A DNA stretch of 64,000 nucleotides, taken from positions 682,001 through 746,000 of the forward strand of contig NZ_CP149514.1 in NCBI RefSeq assembly GCF_045291545.1, given 5' to 3'. Positions 7,290-15,707 of the stretch are shown here, piece after piece (positions within the stretch are counted from its first letter, which is position 1; every line of letters begins with the position of its first letter). This DNA comes from Gallaecimonas sp045291545 (GTDB taxonomy: Bacteria; Pseudomonadota; Gammaproteobacteria; Enterobacterales; Gallaecimonadaceae). Position numbers and translations under genes: made by a program. The notes beneath the pieces are model-generated. The model was not told the origin of the DNA and searched no databases. It saw only the letters and a program-made list of their open reading frames with translations.

Positions 7290-9428
7290 CTATCCTGAAT
7301 TTGTTGACAAGTGCAGTCTGTCCAGTCGCTGCATCAGAGCCGGGTATTGGTAGCCGACGAGCTTGAAAGTGCCGTTACGTAACGCCTCACAGAGGTTACT
7401 GCGCAGTGGCGGGGCCAGTGTCGATGGCAATGAACAGCTTTGCCCCAGCAGCCAAACATCCTCATAAGGCGTTTCTTGCAAGCTGATGTCGAGCCCGAGC
7501 AATAGGGTTTCGAGTAACGTCTGGGTGTTACCTACCCGGGGGTGAAAGGGGAGTTGCGGTAGCAAAGTGGCAGAAAAAACCAGCTGCTCGGCGTTAATGG
7601 CCGTGCCCTCGGTAGCTTGGGCAATGTTTTTACGCAGGCGATTGATAAACGCCCGTTCTTTACCGCTGGCGGGGCTGGGCAACACCATCAGCAGGTATTC
7701 TCGGGACGGCTGCGCCAACAGTTTCACTTCCGGCAAGGTGCTGTGCAACTGTTGGCTAAAGCGCCGCAGGTGCTGGCGGCTGTTAGCAAATCCTTGCCGT
7801 TCATAAAGGTGCAAGGTGGCCGGTAGGTAGCACAATATTGCTGCCAGCGGTTGCGGATGCTGGGTGTGGCGGCTGCTCTCCTGATCATCACGCAGATCGT
7901 CGAGCAGGCTGTCGCAATGTTGCAAGAAACCGGTCATGTTCAGCGACGTTGATGCGGGGTCTTGCTGCAGTTGCTGCCGGCATTGCTGGAGTTGCTGCCG
8001 CAACTGGCGGTGCCACCACCAGATTAACCAGGCCGCCAGTGCCAACAACAGTAATATGGCGCCAAATAGCAGCAGCCACCACTGCCAACTGGGGGTGTTA
8101 TTTGGCGCTGTTGGGGGCGCGGGTGGTGCTTTGATATTGACTGTAATATGGCTGGGCACCGCCGGGCTTTGCTTGAGGTCTATCAGTTGCTGAGCGTATT
8201 GCAGTGCCAGGTGGTCGTTATTACGCCGCTGATACAGGCGGATAATGTCCTTCAGGGCATTGACCAGCAAGGCCCGTTCCACTGTTGGGTTTTGCTGGGC
8301 GCCGGTGATGGTTTGTTGCAAGTGCTTGATAGCGGCTGCCAGTTGACCTTGCTCTTTGTCCAGCTGCGCCAACTGATAGTCAATGTGCGGCAGGTAAAGG
8401 TCACCGTGCAGCTTCTCGGTGGTAGCTCTGGCCTCGTTGAGGAATTTTCTGGCCCGTTCGGGTTGGTCCAGCACTCGATAGCTTTCCCCAATATCCTTCA
8501 ATAGTTGTGCGGCCCGTAGCGGCTGGTGATTGCGGTTGAGAATGTCCAGGGCATTATAAAACTGAATGATGGCCAGCTGTGGCTTGCCGCGGCTGAGCAT
8601 CAGCTCCCCCAGATTTTTAAAAGCTTCAGCCATCAAATCGTCAGCGCCGGTACTGTCAAACAGTGACAGGGCGTCCATTAGCATCTGCTCGGCTTTATCA
8701 TTCTGGCCTAATGTGCGGTAGATGGTGGCCTGGCGGTTCAGCGCCATGCCCTGATGTCGCTTGTCGCCATCCTGACGGGCACTGAGTTCTGTTTCTTTGA
8801 GTAATTTCAGGGCTTCGGCGTAATGGTTTTGACGCCGTGCCAAAGCGGCTTTGAGCAGTTTGATGTCCAGCAAAATATCGTTACGGGAACTGAGGCGGGC
8901 AAAACGGGTGCTGTCGGTGATCAGTGTCTGAGTCTGGCTCAGCTTACCGGCAATGGCATAGTCATAGGCTGCAAACTTGGTGATCTCGGCACAGTAGTTG
9001 TAAGCCAGTAACTGACTAAAGGGCCGGCAGTAGCTCATGGCTTCTTCCAGTAACGGTAAAGCGCCGGCAATATTGTTGGCGTAGTTATCTTCAACCACTG
9101 CCCGTAAAAAGGCCCAGTCGGCTTTTTGCAGCGGCTCACTGATCCCGTCAGCGCTCTTTTTCAGTTGCTGCATGTACTGCTGCATTTGGTCAGGGGAAAC
9201 GCGGGAAAAATACAGTGCCCAGCCTTTGAGCAGTTTGGCCTGAAACTGTAGCCCCGAAGCTGTGGGGTTATTGAGTACCTGTTGTGCCAGTTGCAGTGCC
9301 TGCTGTGGGTGCTGATCAACACGAAAACGGGCTCGTTGCAGATCATCGGCGCTGACGTTAGCCAGCGCTGGCAGAGCCAGCAGCCACAAGCCAATCCCGC
9401 ACCATAAGAAAGCTGTACTTTTTATCAT
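7290..9428 (-). CDS. TPR-repeat membrane protein with degenerate GGDEF-like C-terminus
   Basis: A 712-residue envelope protein. A signal peptide (residues 1-24, ending LPALA-N) is followed by tetratricopeptide-like helical repeats to about residue 420, a proline-rich linker, a transmembrane segment at 450-472, a Gln-rich coiled coil, and a cytoplasmic domain at about 525-690. That last domain has the spacing of a GGDEF domain, but the active-site loop reads PSREYLLMVLP (SREYL at 575-579) where GGDEF would be, so it should be catalytically dead. A role in periplasmic sensing that feeds the adjacent active diguanylate cyclase is an inference from the gene order. I start at the ATG at 9426-9428 because it yields the signal peptide; upstream frame extension is non-coding in character. 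Confidence 0.75.
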   Translation of the reverse strand: MIKSTAFLWCGIGLWLLALPALANVSADDLQRARFRVDQHPQQALQLAQQVLNNPTASGLQFQAKLLKGWALYFSRVSPDQMQQYMQQLKKSADGISEPLQKADWAFLRAVVEDNYANNIAGALPLLEEAMSYCRPFSQLLAYNYCAEITKFAAYDYAIAGKLSQTQTLITDSTRFARLSSRNDILLDIKLLKAALARRQNHYAEALKLLKETELSARQDGDKRHQGMALNRQATIYRTLGQNDKAEQMLMDALSLFDSTGADDLMAEAFKNLGELMLSRGKPQLAIIQFYNALDILNRNHQPLRAAQLLKDIGESYRVLDQPERARKFLNEARATTEKLHGDLYLPHIDYQLAQLDKEQGQLAAAIKHLQQTITGAQQNPTVERALLVNALKDIIRLYQRRNNDHLALQYAQQLIDLKQSPAVPSHITVNIKAPPAPPTAPNNTPSWQWWLLLFGAILLLLALAAWLIWWWHRQLRQQLQQCRQQLQQDPASTSLNMTGFLQHCDSLLDDLRDDQESSRHTQHPQPLAAILCYLPATLHLYERQGFANSRQHLRRFSQQLHSTLPEVKLLAQPSREYLLMVLPSPASGKERAFINRLRKNIAQATEGTAINAEQLVFSATLLPQLPFHPRVGNTQTLLETLLLGLDISLQETPYEDVWLLGQSCSLPSTLAPPLRSNLCEALRNGTFKLVGYQYPALMQRLDRLHLSTNSG

Positions 9429-9524
9429 TGTGTGCTGACAACCCGGCGAAGTTGCGTTGCTGAATGTTGCGATGCTGTTAACATGCCACCCTGACTTATG
9501 TAACAACTGACAGGATATTCGCCC

Positions 9525-11270
9525 ATGGTCTTGAGGCTAGCATGTTTCATTCTTTTTCTGGCTTTTCCGGTCAGTGCCACCGTTTACTACGATGTCAGCG
9601 TCACCGACCCTGCACATCATCTGGCAAGGGTGACGCTGACGCAACAAAAGCCGGCTGGAACCATGGTGTTGCAACTGCCCACCTGGCGCACCGGGCGTTA
9701 CCAGATCCTAAATCAGGCTGACAACCTGCGCCAGCTCAGCGCCACTTTGGACGGTAAAACGGTGGTACTGAGTAAAGTGGATAAAAGCCGCTGGCAGCTG
9801 GCAAGCAAGGCCGCTGGAAAGCTGGTGGTGACGTACCAGATTTATGGTAATGCCCTGGCTGAACGGCTCCTGCACATTGATGACAGTCATCTGTTTATGG
9901 ATGCCAGTGGGGCTTTGATGTATAGCCCGGACAGCCGCCAGCAGCCGGTTGAAGTGCGGTTGCAGTTACCGTCCAACTGGAGAGCCTATTCCGGCATGCA
10001 GGCCGTTGCCGAGAATCATTTTCGGGCTGCCAACTATGATGTTTTGGTGGACTCCCCCATCGAAGCGGGCATCAACAGTGCCTATGACTTTCAGGTAGAT
10101 GGCCGCCATTATCAACTGGTGATTTGGGGCGCAGGTAATTATGACGGCCAGCAGATGGCCCGTGATCTTGAAAAGATGGTGGTGGCCAGCCAGGCCATCT
10201 GGCAAGGCTACCCTTTCAAGCGATATGTGTTCATGCTGCATGCAACCAGTGGCGTTCGTGGTGCAACGGAGCACCTGAACTCCACCATCATCCAGCTGAG
10301 CCGCTACAGCTTTGCTCAGCGTGAGGGCTACTTGCAGTTTCTGGCCATCGCTGCGCATGAATTTGTACACACTTGGAACGTTAAGGCGTACCGGCCTAAA
10401 GGCCTGGTGCCTTATAACTATCAGCAGGAAAATTACAGTGATTTGCTTTGGCTGGCGGAAGGCTCAACCAGTTACCTGGAAAACCAGCTGTTGTTGCGTG
10501 CCGGGCTTATCAGTACAGAGGAATTTTTTACGCAGCTAGGCAAGGCTATTACCGCCTTCAAACACAACCCGGGCCGTTTCAGCCAGTCGTTGGCTCAGGC
10601 CTCCTGGGACAACTGGATAGCCCAGGGCGGTGACTATGCGCACAATTTCAGTGTCAATATTTATGCCGAAGGTGAGCTGGTTTCCTGGTTGCTGGATGCC
10701 GACTTACTGAAAAGTACCCAGAACCGGGTGTCTTATCGGGATTTGCATCAACGCCTGTACCAGGCCCATCGGTTACCGGCGAGCTTTACTGATGCCACAG
10801 TGCTGGCAGAACTCAAAGCGCTATCCGGCAAGGACTACCAGGGGTTCTGGCGTCGTTGGGTGGTTTCAGCACCGGGGGATATTGATTTTACGGCGCTGCT
10901 CAATACCTTCGGGCTGACCCTTGAAGCCGAAGACAGCACCATTTATGCCGGCATGCAGGTCGATAGTGACGGTACTGTGCTGAGTGTCGATAAAAACAGC
11001 CCTGCCTGGCAGGCCGGGATCAGTGATGGCGATCAACTTGTGGCGCTGGCGGGCCTGAAACTCACCGCCGGTAGCCTAGAGGCGCGGTTAAAGGATTTTT
11101 CCGCCGGTGACACCCTGGCCGTGACCTTCTTTCGCCGGGATCAACTCACAACGGTAAAATTGACGTTAACCCAGCGGCCACAAGCCTATAAGGTGGTAGC
11201 GCAAAAAGCGCCGTCAGCGGAACAAAAAGCGGCTTTTAAAGCCTGGCTGGGGGTTGCGTTTCCCAATTAA
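9525..11270 (+). CDS. M61-family metallopeptidase with PDZ domain
   Basis: This 581-residue exported peptidase has a signal peptide (residues 1-18), an N-terminal beta-rich M61 domain, the zinc motif HEFVH at residues 278-282 with the third ligand in WLAEGSTSY, and a C-terminal PDZ domain at roughly 480-560 (SPAWQAGISDGDQLVALAG). M61 enzymes (glycyl aminopeptidase type) release N-terminal residues from peptides; exact specificity is unknown. The ATG follows the divergent TPR gene by about 96 bases, so this region must hold both promoters. A strong bidirectional terminator overlaps the stop codon. Confidence 0.9.
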   Translation: MVLRLACFILFLAFPVSATVYYDVSVTDPAHHLARVTLTQQKPAGTMVLQLPTWRTGRYQILNQADNLRQLSATLDGKTVVLSKVDKSRWQLASKAAGKLVVTYQIYGNALAERLLHIDDSHLFMDASGALMYSPDSRQQPVEVRLQLPSNWRAYSGMQAVAENHFRAANYDVLVDSPIEAGINSAYDFQVDGRHYQLVIWGAGNYDGQQMARDLEKMVVASQAIWQGYPFKRYVFMLHATSGVRGATEHLNSTIIQLSRYSFAQREGYLQFLAIAAHEFVHTWNVKAYRPKGLVPYNYQQENYSDLLWLAEGSTSYLENQLLLRAGLISTEEFFTQLGKAITAFKHNPGRFSQSLAQASWDNWIAQGGDYAHNFSVNIYAEGELVSWLLDADLLKSTQNRVSYRDLHQRLYQAHRLPASFTDATVLAELKALSGKDYQGFWRRWVVSAPGDIDFTALLNTFGLTLEAEDSTIYAGMQVDSDGTVLSVDKNSPAWQAGISDGDQLVALAGLKLTAGSLEARLKDFSAGDTLAVTFFRRDQLTTVKLTLTQRPQAYKVVAQKAPSAEQKAAFKAWLGVAFPN

Positions 11271-11295
11271 AAAAGGCCCCGGATGGGGCCTTTTT
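11269..11295. terminator. bidirectional terminator between the M61 gene and queF
   Basis: The stem 11275-11280 with 11285-11290 (GGCCCC/GGGGCC, 4-base loop) is preceded by six A residues and followed by five T residues. It can therefore stop transcription from both converging genes. Both stop codons lie inside it. Confidence 0.9.
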
Positions 11296-12145
11296 ATTGT
11301 CGCGGCAGGCGCGGGTTGGCCATGTTGACAGCTTCACTGGCCCGCCAGGGGTTAATATCCAGCCCCCCGCGACGGGTATAACGGGCATATACCAGCAAAA
11401 ACTGCGGTTGCAGGCGTTGCCACAGGTCACTGTATATACGTTCCACACACTGTTCATGAAACTCGTTGTGCTGGCGAAAGCTGATGATGTAACGCAGCAG
11501 CTTCTCTCGATCGACCGCTGGGCCACGGTAGTGGATTTGTACAGAGCCCCAATCCGGCTGCGAGGTAATGAGGCAGTTGGACTTCAGCAGGTGGCTGACC
11601 AGTTTTTCTTCGCGCAGTGGGCCGGCGGCAACACCATCGAGCAGGTTGGCATCAAACTGATAATCCTCCACACTGATGTCCAGCTCATCAATGCACTCGC
11701 CTTCAAGCTGGCCCAGTGCCATGGCCGCGGTATCGTCAGGGCGATACAGGGTTACCCTGACCGGGGCGCCGGCGGTGGCAGATAAGTCGGCCTGCAACGT
11801 CGCAACGACCTGCTCTGAACTGGCAAAACGGCTCTGGTTGAAACTGTTGAGGTAGAGCTTGAAGGATTTCGATTCCACCAGATTGCTGCTACTGGCTGGC
11901 ACCCGAAATTGGGCCAGGGCAACAACTGGCTTACCGCGTTCATTGAGCCAGGATAATTCATAGCCGTTCCAGATATCTTCACCGACAAACGGCAGCGGTT
12001 CACTGAGCCCCAGCGCGTCACGGTTCAGGCTGCGTGGCACGGCTTGCAACAGGCTCGGGGTATAGTGCTGCTGATAACGGGTTTTTTTACCCAGGGTCAG
12101 AGCCGCCAGTTCATCGGCGCCCTGATAAAGCGGGGTTTTTGGCAT
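11294..12145 (-). CDS. queF: NADPH-dependent 7-cyano-7-deazaguanine reductase (long QueF)
   Basis: The 283-residue enzyme reduces preQ0 to preQ1, the four-electron nitrile reduction in queuosine biosynthesis. It is the long tandem-fold form typical of gammaproteobacteria. Visible are the ESKSFKLYLNSFNQSRF substrate motif of the QueF family and the catalytic cysteine in KSNCLITSQPDWGSVQI. Its start faces syd 54 bases away, the same divergent arrangement as in E. coli. Confidence 0.95.
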   Translation of the reverse strand: MPKTPLYQGADELAALTLGKKTRYQQHYTPSLLQAVPRSLNRDALGLSEPLPFVGEDIWNGYELSWLNERGKPVVALAQFRVPASSSNLVESKSFKLYLNSFNQSRFASSEQVVATLQADLSATAGAPVRVTLYRPDDTAAMALGQLEGECIDELDISVEDYQFDANLLDGVAAGPLREEKLVSHLLKSNCLITSQPDWGSVQIHYRGPAVDREKLLRYIISFRQHNEFHEQCVERIYSDLWQRLQPQFLLVYARYTRRGGLDINPWRASEAVNMANPRLPRQ

Positions 12146-12199
12146 TGCGGTCGGCCTTGGCTAAACTGGGCGGTCATTGTATCGCAAGAGTCACTATTG

Positions 12200-12715
12200 A
12201 TGGAGCACACCCTCGCTGCTTTTGAGCGCCTGCTGGCGCGTCTGCCGGACGATCATCCATGCTGGCATTACCAACCTGATCCAGACTGGCCATCCCCCTG
12301 TGAAGCCGCAGGGCGCTGGCAGCCAGTGCCACGCAACCCGGCGGGCGATTTCAGTAATGTCGAGCAGGCACTGGAGCTGACCTTGCATGACGACATCAAG
12401 CATTATTTTGGTCGCTATTTCATCGACAACCTGTCGGTACATCATTGCCGCGGGCCGGTGCAGTTGCTGGGTGCCTGGAATGACCAGGACTTTGCCCGGC
12501 TGCAGGAAAACATCATTGGCCATGTGTTGATGAAGCGGCGCCTGCAGCAACCGATCACGGTGTTTATTGCCTGCACGGACGATGACAGCCTGTTGATCAG
12601 TGTCGATAACACAACCGGGCAAGTGGTGCTGGAGCCGGTTGGGCAACCGGCTCGGGAGGTCCTGGCAGACAACCTGGCGGCTTTTCTGGACAGCCTTACT
12701 GAAAGTCCCAGCTGA
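12200..12715 (+). CDS. syd: SecY-interacting protein Syd
   Basis: This 171-residue acidic cytosolic protein is similar to Syd, which binds SecY at the inner membrane and is thought to help monitor or quality-control translocon assembly. The start at the ATG at 12200 gives MEHTLAAFERLLAR, in line with family length (E. coli 181); the open frame further upstream overlaps queF and is not used. The family segments WxPxPR, the YFGRYFIDNL stretch and the ISVDNTTGQVVLEPVG region are present. The 3' end overlaps the convergent DUF2310 gene by 20 bases. Confidence 0.9.
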   Translation: MEHTLAAFERLLARLPDDHPCWHYQPDPDWPSPCEAAGRWQPVPRNPAGDFSNVEQALELTLHDDIKHYFGRYFIDNLSVHHCRGPVQLLGAWNDQDFARLQENIIGHVLMKRRLQQPITVFIACTDDDSLLISVDNTTGQVVLEPVGQPAREVLADNLAAFLDSLTESPS

Positions 12716-13466
12716 GGTTCGAGACCAGCCGACAGTCATCACACTTAAAGTCGATAATGCCGTGTAACGACTCAGCCAGCCGCCATGGATGGCCACAGCC
12801 AGGACAGAGTCGTTGCTGCTCTGCCTCCAGGCTCTCTCCGCCGACGCGATACAAGTAGTAGTAAGTCGGGATCTGGCTGAGGTATTCCAGGCGCCGGGCA
12901 AAATCGCGGCCCCGCCGTGCCAGTGGGCTATCGGGCTGGCCGAGCTCGGCCAGGGCCGCGTGTTCGGCGCTGACCCCATTCATTTGTAGTTGATCGCAGG
13001 CCATCCAGTCATCCTGCCAGCGCAGCAGCAGCTTGTGGTCGCCATTGGCGAGCGCCGGTAGGCGGTAAAGGGGAATGGGGGCCAGGCTGTCACCACTTCG
13101 AAGGGGGCTGCAATTGTGTACAAACGTGGCATAAAGCAGCTGCCAACTGGGTGGCTCTGGGTCGGCGGTCGTATCAGAAAACAGATCGCGGCCCAGCAGC
13201 TTGATACGGGGCTGCGTCAGCCCCGCGCTACCCAGAGCTTTCATGGCGTGGCGGCCGGCCGGTGATAAATACTGATGCTGTAAGCTGTCCTGCTCCGGGC
13301 ACACCACTCGAAGGTTAATACTGCCATCCTGTACCCAGGTGGGTAGCTCGCGGCCCAGTACCTGACCGTTATGGCGCCAGGCATTGAACAGCGCCATAAC
13401 GGCTTGTTCCACCTGTTCAATGGGGCTGTCCTGATAAAGATCGAAAGTGATGTCGACCAAAAACAT
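12696..13466 (-). CDS. DUF2310 zinc-ribbon protein
   Basis: A 256-residue protein with a C-terminal zinc ribbon: CPGC at about residues 219-222 and CDDC at about 239-242, near the end of the chain. The N-terminal MFLVDITFDLYQ and length match the DUF2310 Zn-ribbon family of Vibrio, Shewanella and relatives. No function is established for the family that I can state. It converges on and overlaps syd by 20 bases and is divergent from the Mpo1-like gene. Confidence 0.75.
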   Translation of the reverse strand: MFLVDITFDLYQDSPIEQVEQAVMALFNAWRHNGQVLGRELPTWVQDGSINLRVVCPEQDSLQHQYLSPAGRHAMKALGSAGLTQPRIKLLGRDLFSDTTADPEPPSWQLLYATFVHNCSPLRSGDSLAPIPLYRLPALANGDHKLLLRWQDDWMACDQLQMNGVSAEHAALAELGQPDSPLARRGRDFARRLEYLSQIPTYYYLYRVGGESLEAEQQRLCPGCGHPWRLAESLHGIIDFKCDDCRLVSNLSWDFQ

Positions 13467-13580
13467 GAGACACTCTTGCTGAGTATGGGCGCGACATTAT
13501 GACACAGCCAGAGTCAGAGGCTGCGCGCTGGCCTGTGGCTTAGGTTATGCTCAGGGTATCTTCAGCGTTGGAATGCCTCT

Positions 13581-13913
13581 ATGTCGACAACACCCCCACG
13601 TTTTCGCCGCTTTCGTGACTTTTACCCCTATTACTTAGCAGAACATCGCCACCCCAGCTGCCGCTTGCTGCACTACCTGGGGTCGACATTGGTGCTGGTA
13701 CTGTTACTGGTCGTCGTGATGAGTGGCAATGTGTCACTCCTGTGGGCCGTACCGGTGGTGGGTTATGGCGCGGCCTGGCTGGGGCACTTTTTGTTTGAAC
13801 ATAACCGGCCGGCGACTTTTCGTTACCCTTTTTACAGCTTGCTGGGCGACTGGGTAATGTATGGGCAGATGTTAATCAGACTGGCCAAACGCCTGTTCAC
13901 TAAAGGGCGCTAG
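13581..13913 (+). CDS. Mpo1-like (DUF962) small membrane protein
   Basis: This 110-residue protein carries the DUF962/Mpo1 pattern: RDFYPYYLAEHRHPSCRLLHYLGS at the start, a hydrophobic pair of segments, and GHFLFEHNRPATFRYPFYSLLGDW. Yeast Mpo1 is an iron-dependent dioxygenase that shortens 2-hydroxy fatty acids, using conserved histidines like those seen here (H22, H29, H75, H80 region). The bacterial substrate is unknown. It is a single gene followed by the csrB control region. Confidence 0.75.
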   Translation: MSTTPPRFRRFRDFYPYYLAEHRHPSCRLLHYLGSTLVLVLLLVVVMSGNVSLLWAVPVVGYGAAWLGHFLFEHNRPATFRYPFYSLLGDWVMYGQMLIRLAKRLFTKGR

Positions 13914-13971
13914 CTGCCCCTTGTTTTTACCCCGAAATGCCGTCAGTGAGGCAGAAAAAAGCACTGGCTGG

Positions 13972-13989
13972 TGTGCGAGAATGCTTACA
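13972..13989. promoter_or_regulatory. GacA/UvrY box upstream of csrB
   Basis: The 18-base element TGTGCGAGAATGCTTACA matches the GacA/UvrY consensus TGTRAG-N6-CTTACA at all but one of the twelve defined positions. It is centred about 180 bases upstream of the predicted csrB start, the distance typical for the upstream activating sequence of Gac-controlled RNAs. A second, outward-facing CTTAC/GTAAG pair overlaps it (13984-13999). Confidence 0.75.
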
Positions 13990-14054
13990 AATAAGTAAGC
14001 CAATGGCGTGAATAGCGTACGGTATTTTCTACCTGTTTTTATTTTTATCTTAAT

Positions 14055-14067
14055 TATCAATTATTTA
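14055..14067. promoter_or_regulatory. IHF-binding site between the GacA box and csrB promoter
   Basis: TATCAATTATTTA fits the IHF consensus WATCAA-N4-TTR perfectly and lies in an AT-rich stretch (14030-14095). IHF bending between the response-regulator site and the promoter is known for csrB/csrC-type genes in enterobacteria; here it is inferred from position and sequence. Confidence 0.6.
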
Positions 14068-14125
14068 TTTTCTCTTAAAATGAACGTCGTGATAATGAAA
14101 CGTTAATCTTGTGTTGTTTGCTGAC

Positions 14126-14153
14126 TTGAGCAATCGCCATTTACTTGTACACT
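14126..14153 (+). promoter_or_regulatory. csrB promoter (-35/-10)
   Basis: A -35 TTGAGC (14126-14131) and a -10 TACACT (14148-14153) are 16 bases apart. The start of transcription would be the G at about 14160, so the RNA begins GUCGG, close to the GUCGA start of E. coli CsrB. Both boxes are weak, as expected for an activator-dependent promoter. Confidence 0.55.
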
Positions 14154-14159
14154 TGAGCT

Positions 14160-14408
14160 GTCGGTTGGATGCCGTGGCAGGATGCCTCAAGGATGATATT
14201 GCCAGGATGGCAAAGCTCAGGACGGGCAGGCTGGGCAGGATGCTAAGCCAAGCAGTTATGCTAAAAAAGGACACCGGCAGGACGCCGCAGAAGGAACGCT
14301 CCAGGATGGAGACGCATCATGGATGATGCAGGGAGCATATAGCGCAGGGAATCGACATCCAAGCCGCTCTCGCCGGGAAGGGTCAAACCTTCCCGGCTTC
14401 TCTTTTTT
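14160..14408 (+). ncRNA. csrB: CsrB-type CsrA-sequestering small RNA
   Basis: This stretch of about 249 bases carries about fourteen GGA motifs, mostly as CAGGAUG, AAGGAUG, CAGGACG or CAGGGA. Many sit in small self-complementary hairpins (for example CCAGGATGG near 14201 and CTCCAGGATGGAG near 14300). It ends in a strong terminator with a 10-bp stem and a T run. This is the architecture of CsrB/CsrC/RsmZ RNAs, which bind many CsrA dimers and relieve translational repression. The segment GGATGATGCAGGGAGCA is close to the 3' part of E. coli CsrB. An upstream GacA box, an IHF site and a promoter support it. No plausible protein is encoded in it. Confidence 0.88.
14372..14408 (+). terminator. Rho-independent terminator of csrB
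   Basis: A perfect 10-bp stem (14372-14381 with 14388-14397, GCCGGGAAGG/CCTTCCCGGC) with a 6-base loop is followed by TTCTC and six T. The T run overlaps the stop codon of the convergent DUF3301 gene. Confidence 0.93.
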
Positions 14409-14703
14409 AGCTGCTGATTGTTTCGCGCATCACCGGCCACTGGCAATCCAGCAGCCGCCGGCCACGCATCACAAAGTGCGCCTGATAACGCTCACTGGGG
14501 CCCAGGCTGACATCCATGGTGTAATGGTGAACCAGGCCATGGCGCGTCAGTTGGCGGTGGCTTAAGGCCACGTCCAGTAACTGAATATCTCTGACCTTGC
14601 ACAGCCGTTCGGCCATGGATCTGGCCCATTCTGCCTGCTGGCGAAAGCGCCAGAACACCAACACTACAAAGGCCAGCGCCAGCAGGCTTAATATATCAGC
14701 CAA
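14407..14703 (-). CDS. DUF3301 small membrane protein
   Basis: A 98-residue protein with one N-terminal transmembrane segment (about residues 3-18) followed by a short basic cytoplasmic domain, matching the DUF3301 family found next to DUF3549 in Shewanella and Vibrio relatives. The start is a TTG at 14701-14703 with an ideal GGGAGG ribosome-binding site 5 bases upstream, inside the end of the DUF3549 gene (8-base overlap). Function is unknown. Confidence 0.75.
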   Translation of the reverse strand: MADILSLLALAFVVLVFWRFRQQAEWARSMAERLCKVRDIQLLDVALSHRQLTRHGLVHHYTMDVSLGPSERYQAHFVMRGRRLLDCQWPVMRETISS

Positions 14704-15625
14704 TCAAGCCTCCCATCGCCTTCGCCAGGATCGCCGAACGTTCCGGGTCACGCAGTTTGGCCAATAGCGCTGGGCGCAGCTGTGGGAGCATCACCAGATC
14801 TGCGAACAGGTCGTTAAAGTACTGTCCCTGCTCAACGGTGGCGGCCTGCGTCAGATAGTCTGTCAGGCGTTGTGGTTCAGCCAGGGTGTCAAACAGCCGC
14901 CCGGCAATAACGGCCAGGGTATTGATATCTACCGCTGCACTTAGCAGCCTATCGGTCGCCTCTGTGGCATGGGTGCTGCGTGCCAGCGCCCTGGCCAGCA
15001 CTAACGGTGCCTCGTCAAAGCGAACCCAGAGGGCGTCGGCCAGCGATTTGGCAATGGTCAGGTTTTCCAGTTGCCCGGCCAGAGCCTGGAGCACTGGTAA
15101 CGGAGCTTTTGCAACCATGGCGATGAAGGCCTCGGTGTGTCGGTCGCGTACCGCCAAATCGGCCAGCCCCTGTAGTCCCAGACGCTGCCAGTCCTGATGC
15201 TGGCCTTGCGCGAAAGCGGCTGCTTGCTCGTAATATAAAGACGCCGGCTCACCAAGAAATAACCGGGCCTGGCTATGAAACGCAGCCCGTTTCTCATCAC
15301 TGGGGGTAAAGGTGTAAGGGTTATCCGGTAGTGCATCCCGGCCTTCCTGCATGGCAGTTAGCACCTGTGCCATAAATTGTGCGGCATGGCCCTGATTTAT
15401 TAGCCCCTGCTCATCCAGCCCCAACTTAACGAACCAGACATAGGGCTGTTGCTGCCAAAACAAAATCCCCAGCCAGGCCTGCTGTTGCAGAGGGTAGGGA
15501 TAGGGCCGCTGGCCACCGGCGATGGCGGCAAAATCAGCCAGCGGCGTGACCCGGCGGCCCATGTCATAGACCTGATAACGGGCACCACCGGCGCTGAGAA
15601 AGTCGGCGAGATGGGTTATTTCCAT
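14696..15625 (-). CDS. DUF3549 family protein
   Basis: The 309-residue soluble protein begins MEITHLADFLSAGGARYQVYDMGRRV, characteristic of DUF3549. It is largely helical in composition and has no signal peptide, membrane segment or recognisable catalytic motif. The gene is coupled to DUF3301 by overlap and is divergent from yqcC by 82 bases. No function is known to me; the conserved linkage to the yqcC-truC-flavodoxin group is the only context clue. Confidence 0.75.
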   Translation of the reverse strand: MEITHLADFLSAGGARYQVYDMGRRVTPLADFAAIAGGQRPYPYPLQQQAWLGILFWQQQPYVWFVKLGLDEQGLINQGHAAQFMAQVLTAMQEGRDALPDNPYTFTPSDEKRAAFHSQARLFLGEPASLYYEQAAAFAQGQHQDWQRLGLQGLADLAVRDRHTEAFIAMVAKAPLPVLQALAGQLENLTIAKSLADALWVRFDEAPLVLARALARSTHATEATDRLLSAAVDINTLAVIAGRLFDTLAEPQRLTDYLTQAATVEQGQYFNDLFADLVMLPQLRPALLAKLRDPERSAILAKAMGGLIG

Positions 15626-15707
15626 GGCGCTGTCTCGTCGCTAAAAAAGGGCATTATAGGGGGAGGCGCTTTGCTATCCTAGGCGCCATTTGGGAAATGG
15701 AGGGGCT

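Noticed and set aside
14111..14326. 71-codon frame across the csrB region
   Set aside because: It crosses the csrB promoter and the GGA-hairpin series; the GGA and terminator structure explain the sequence better than a protein.
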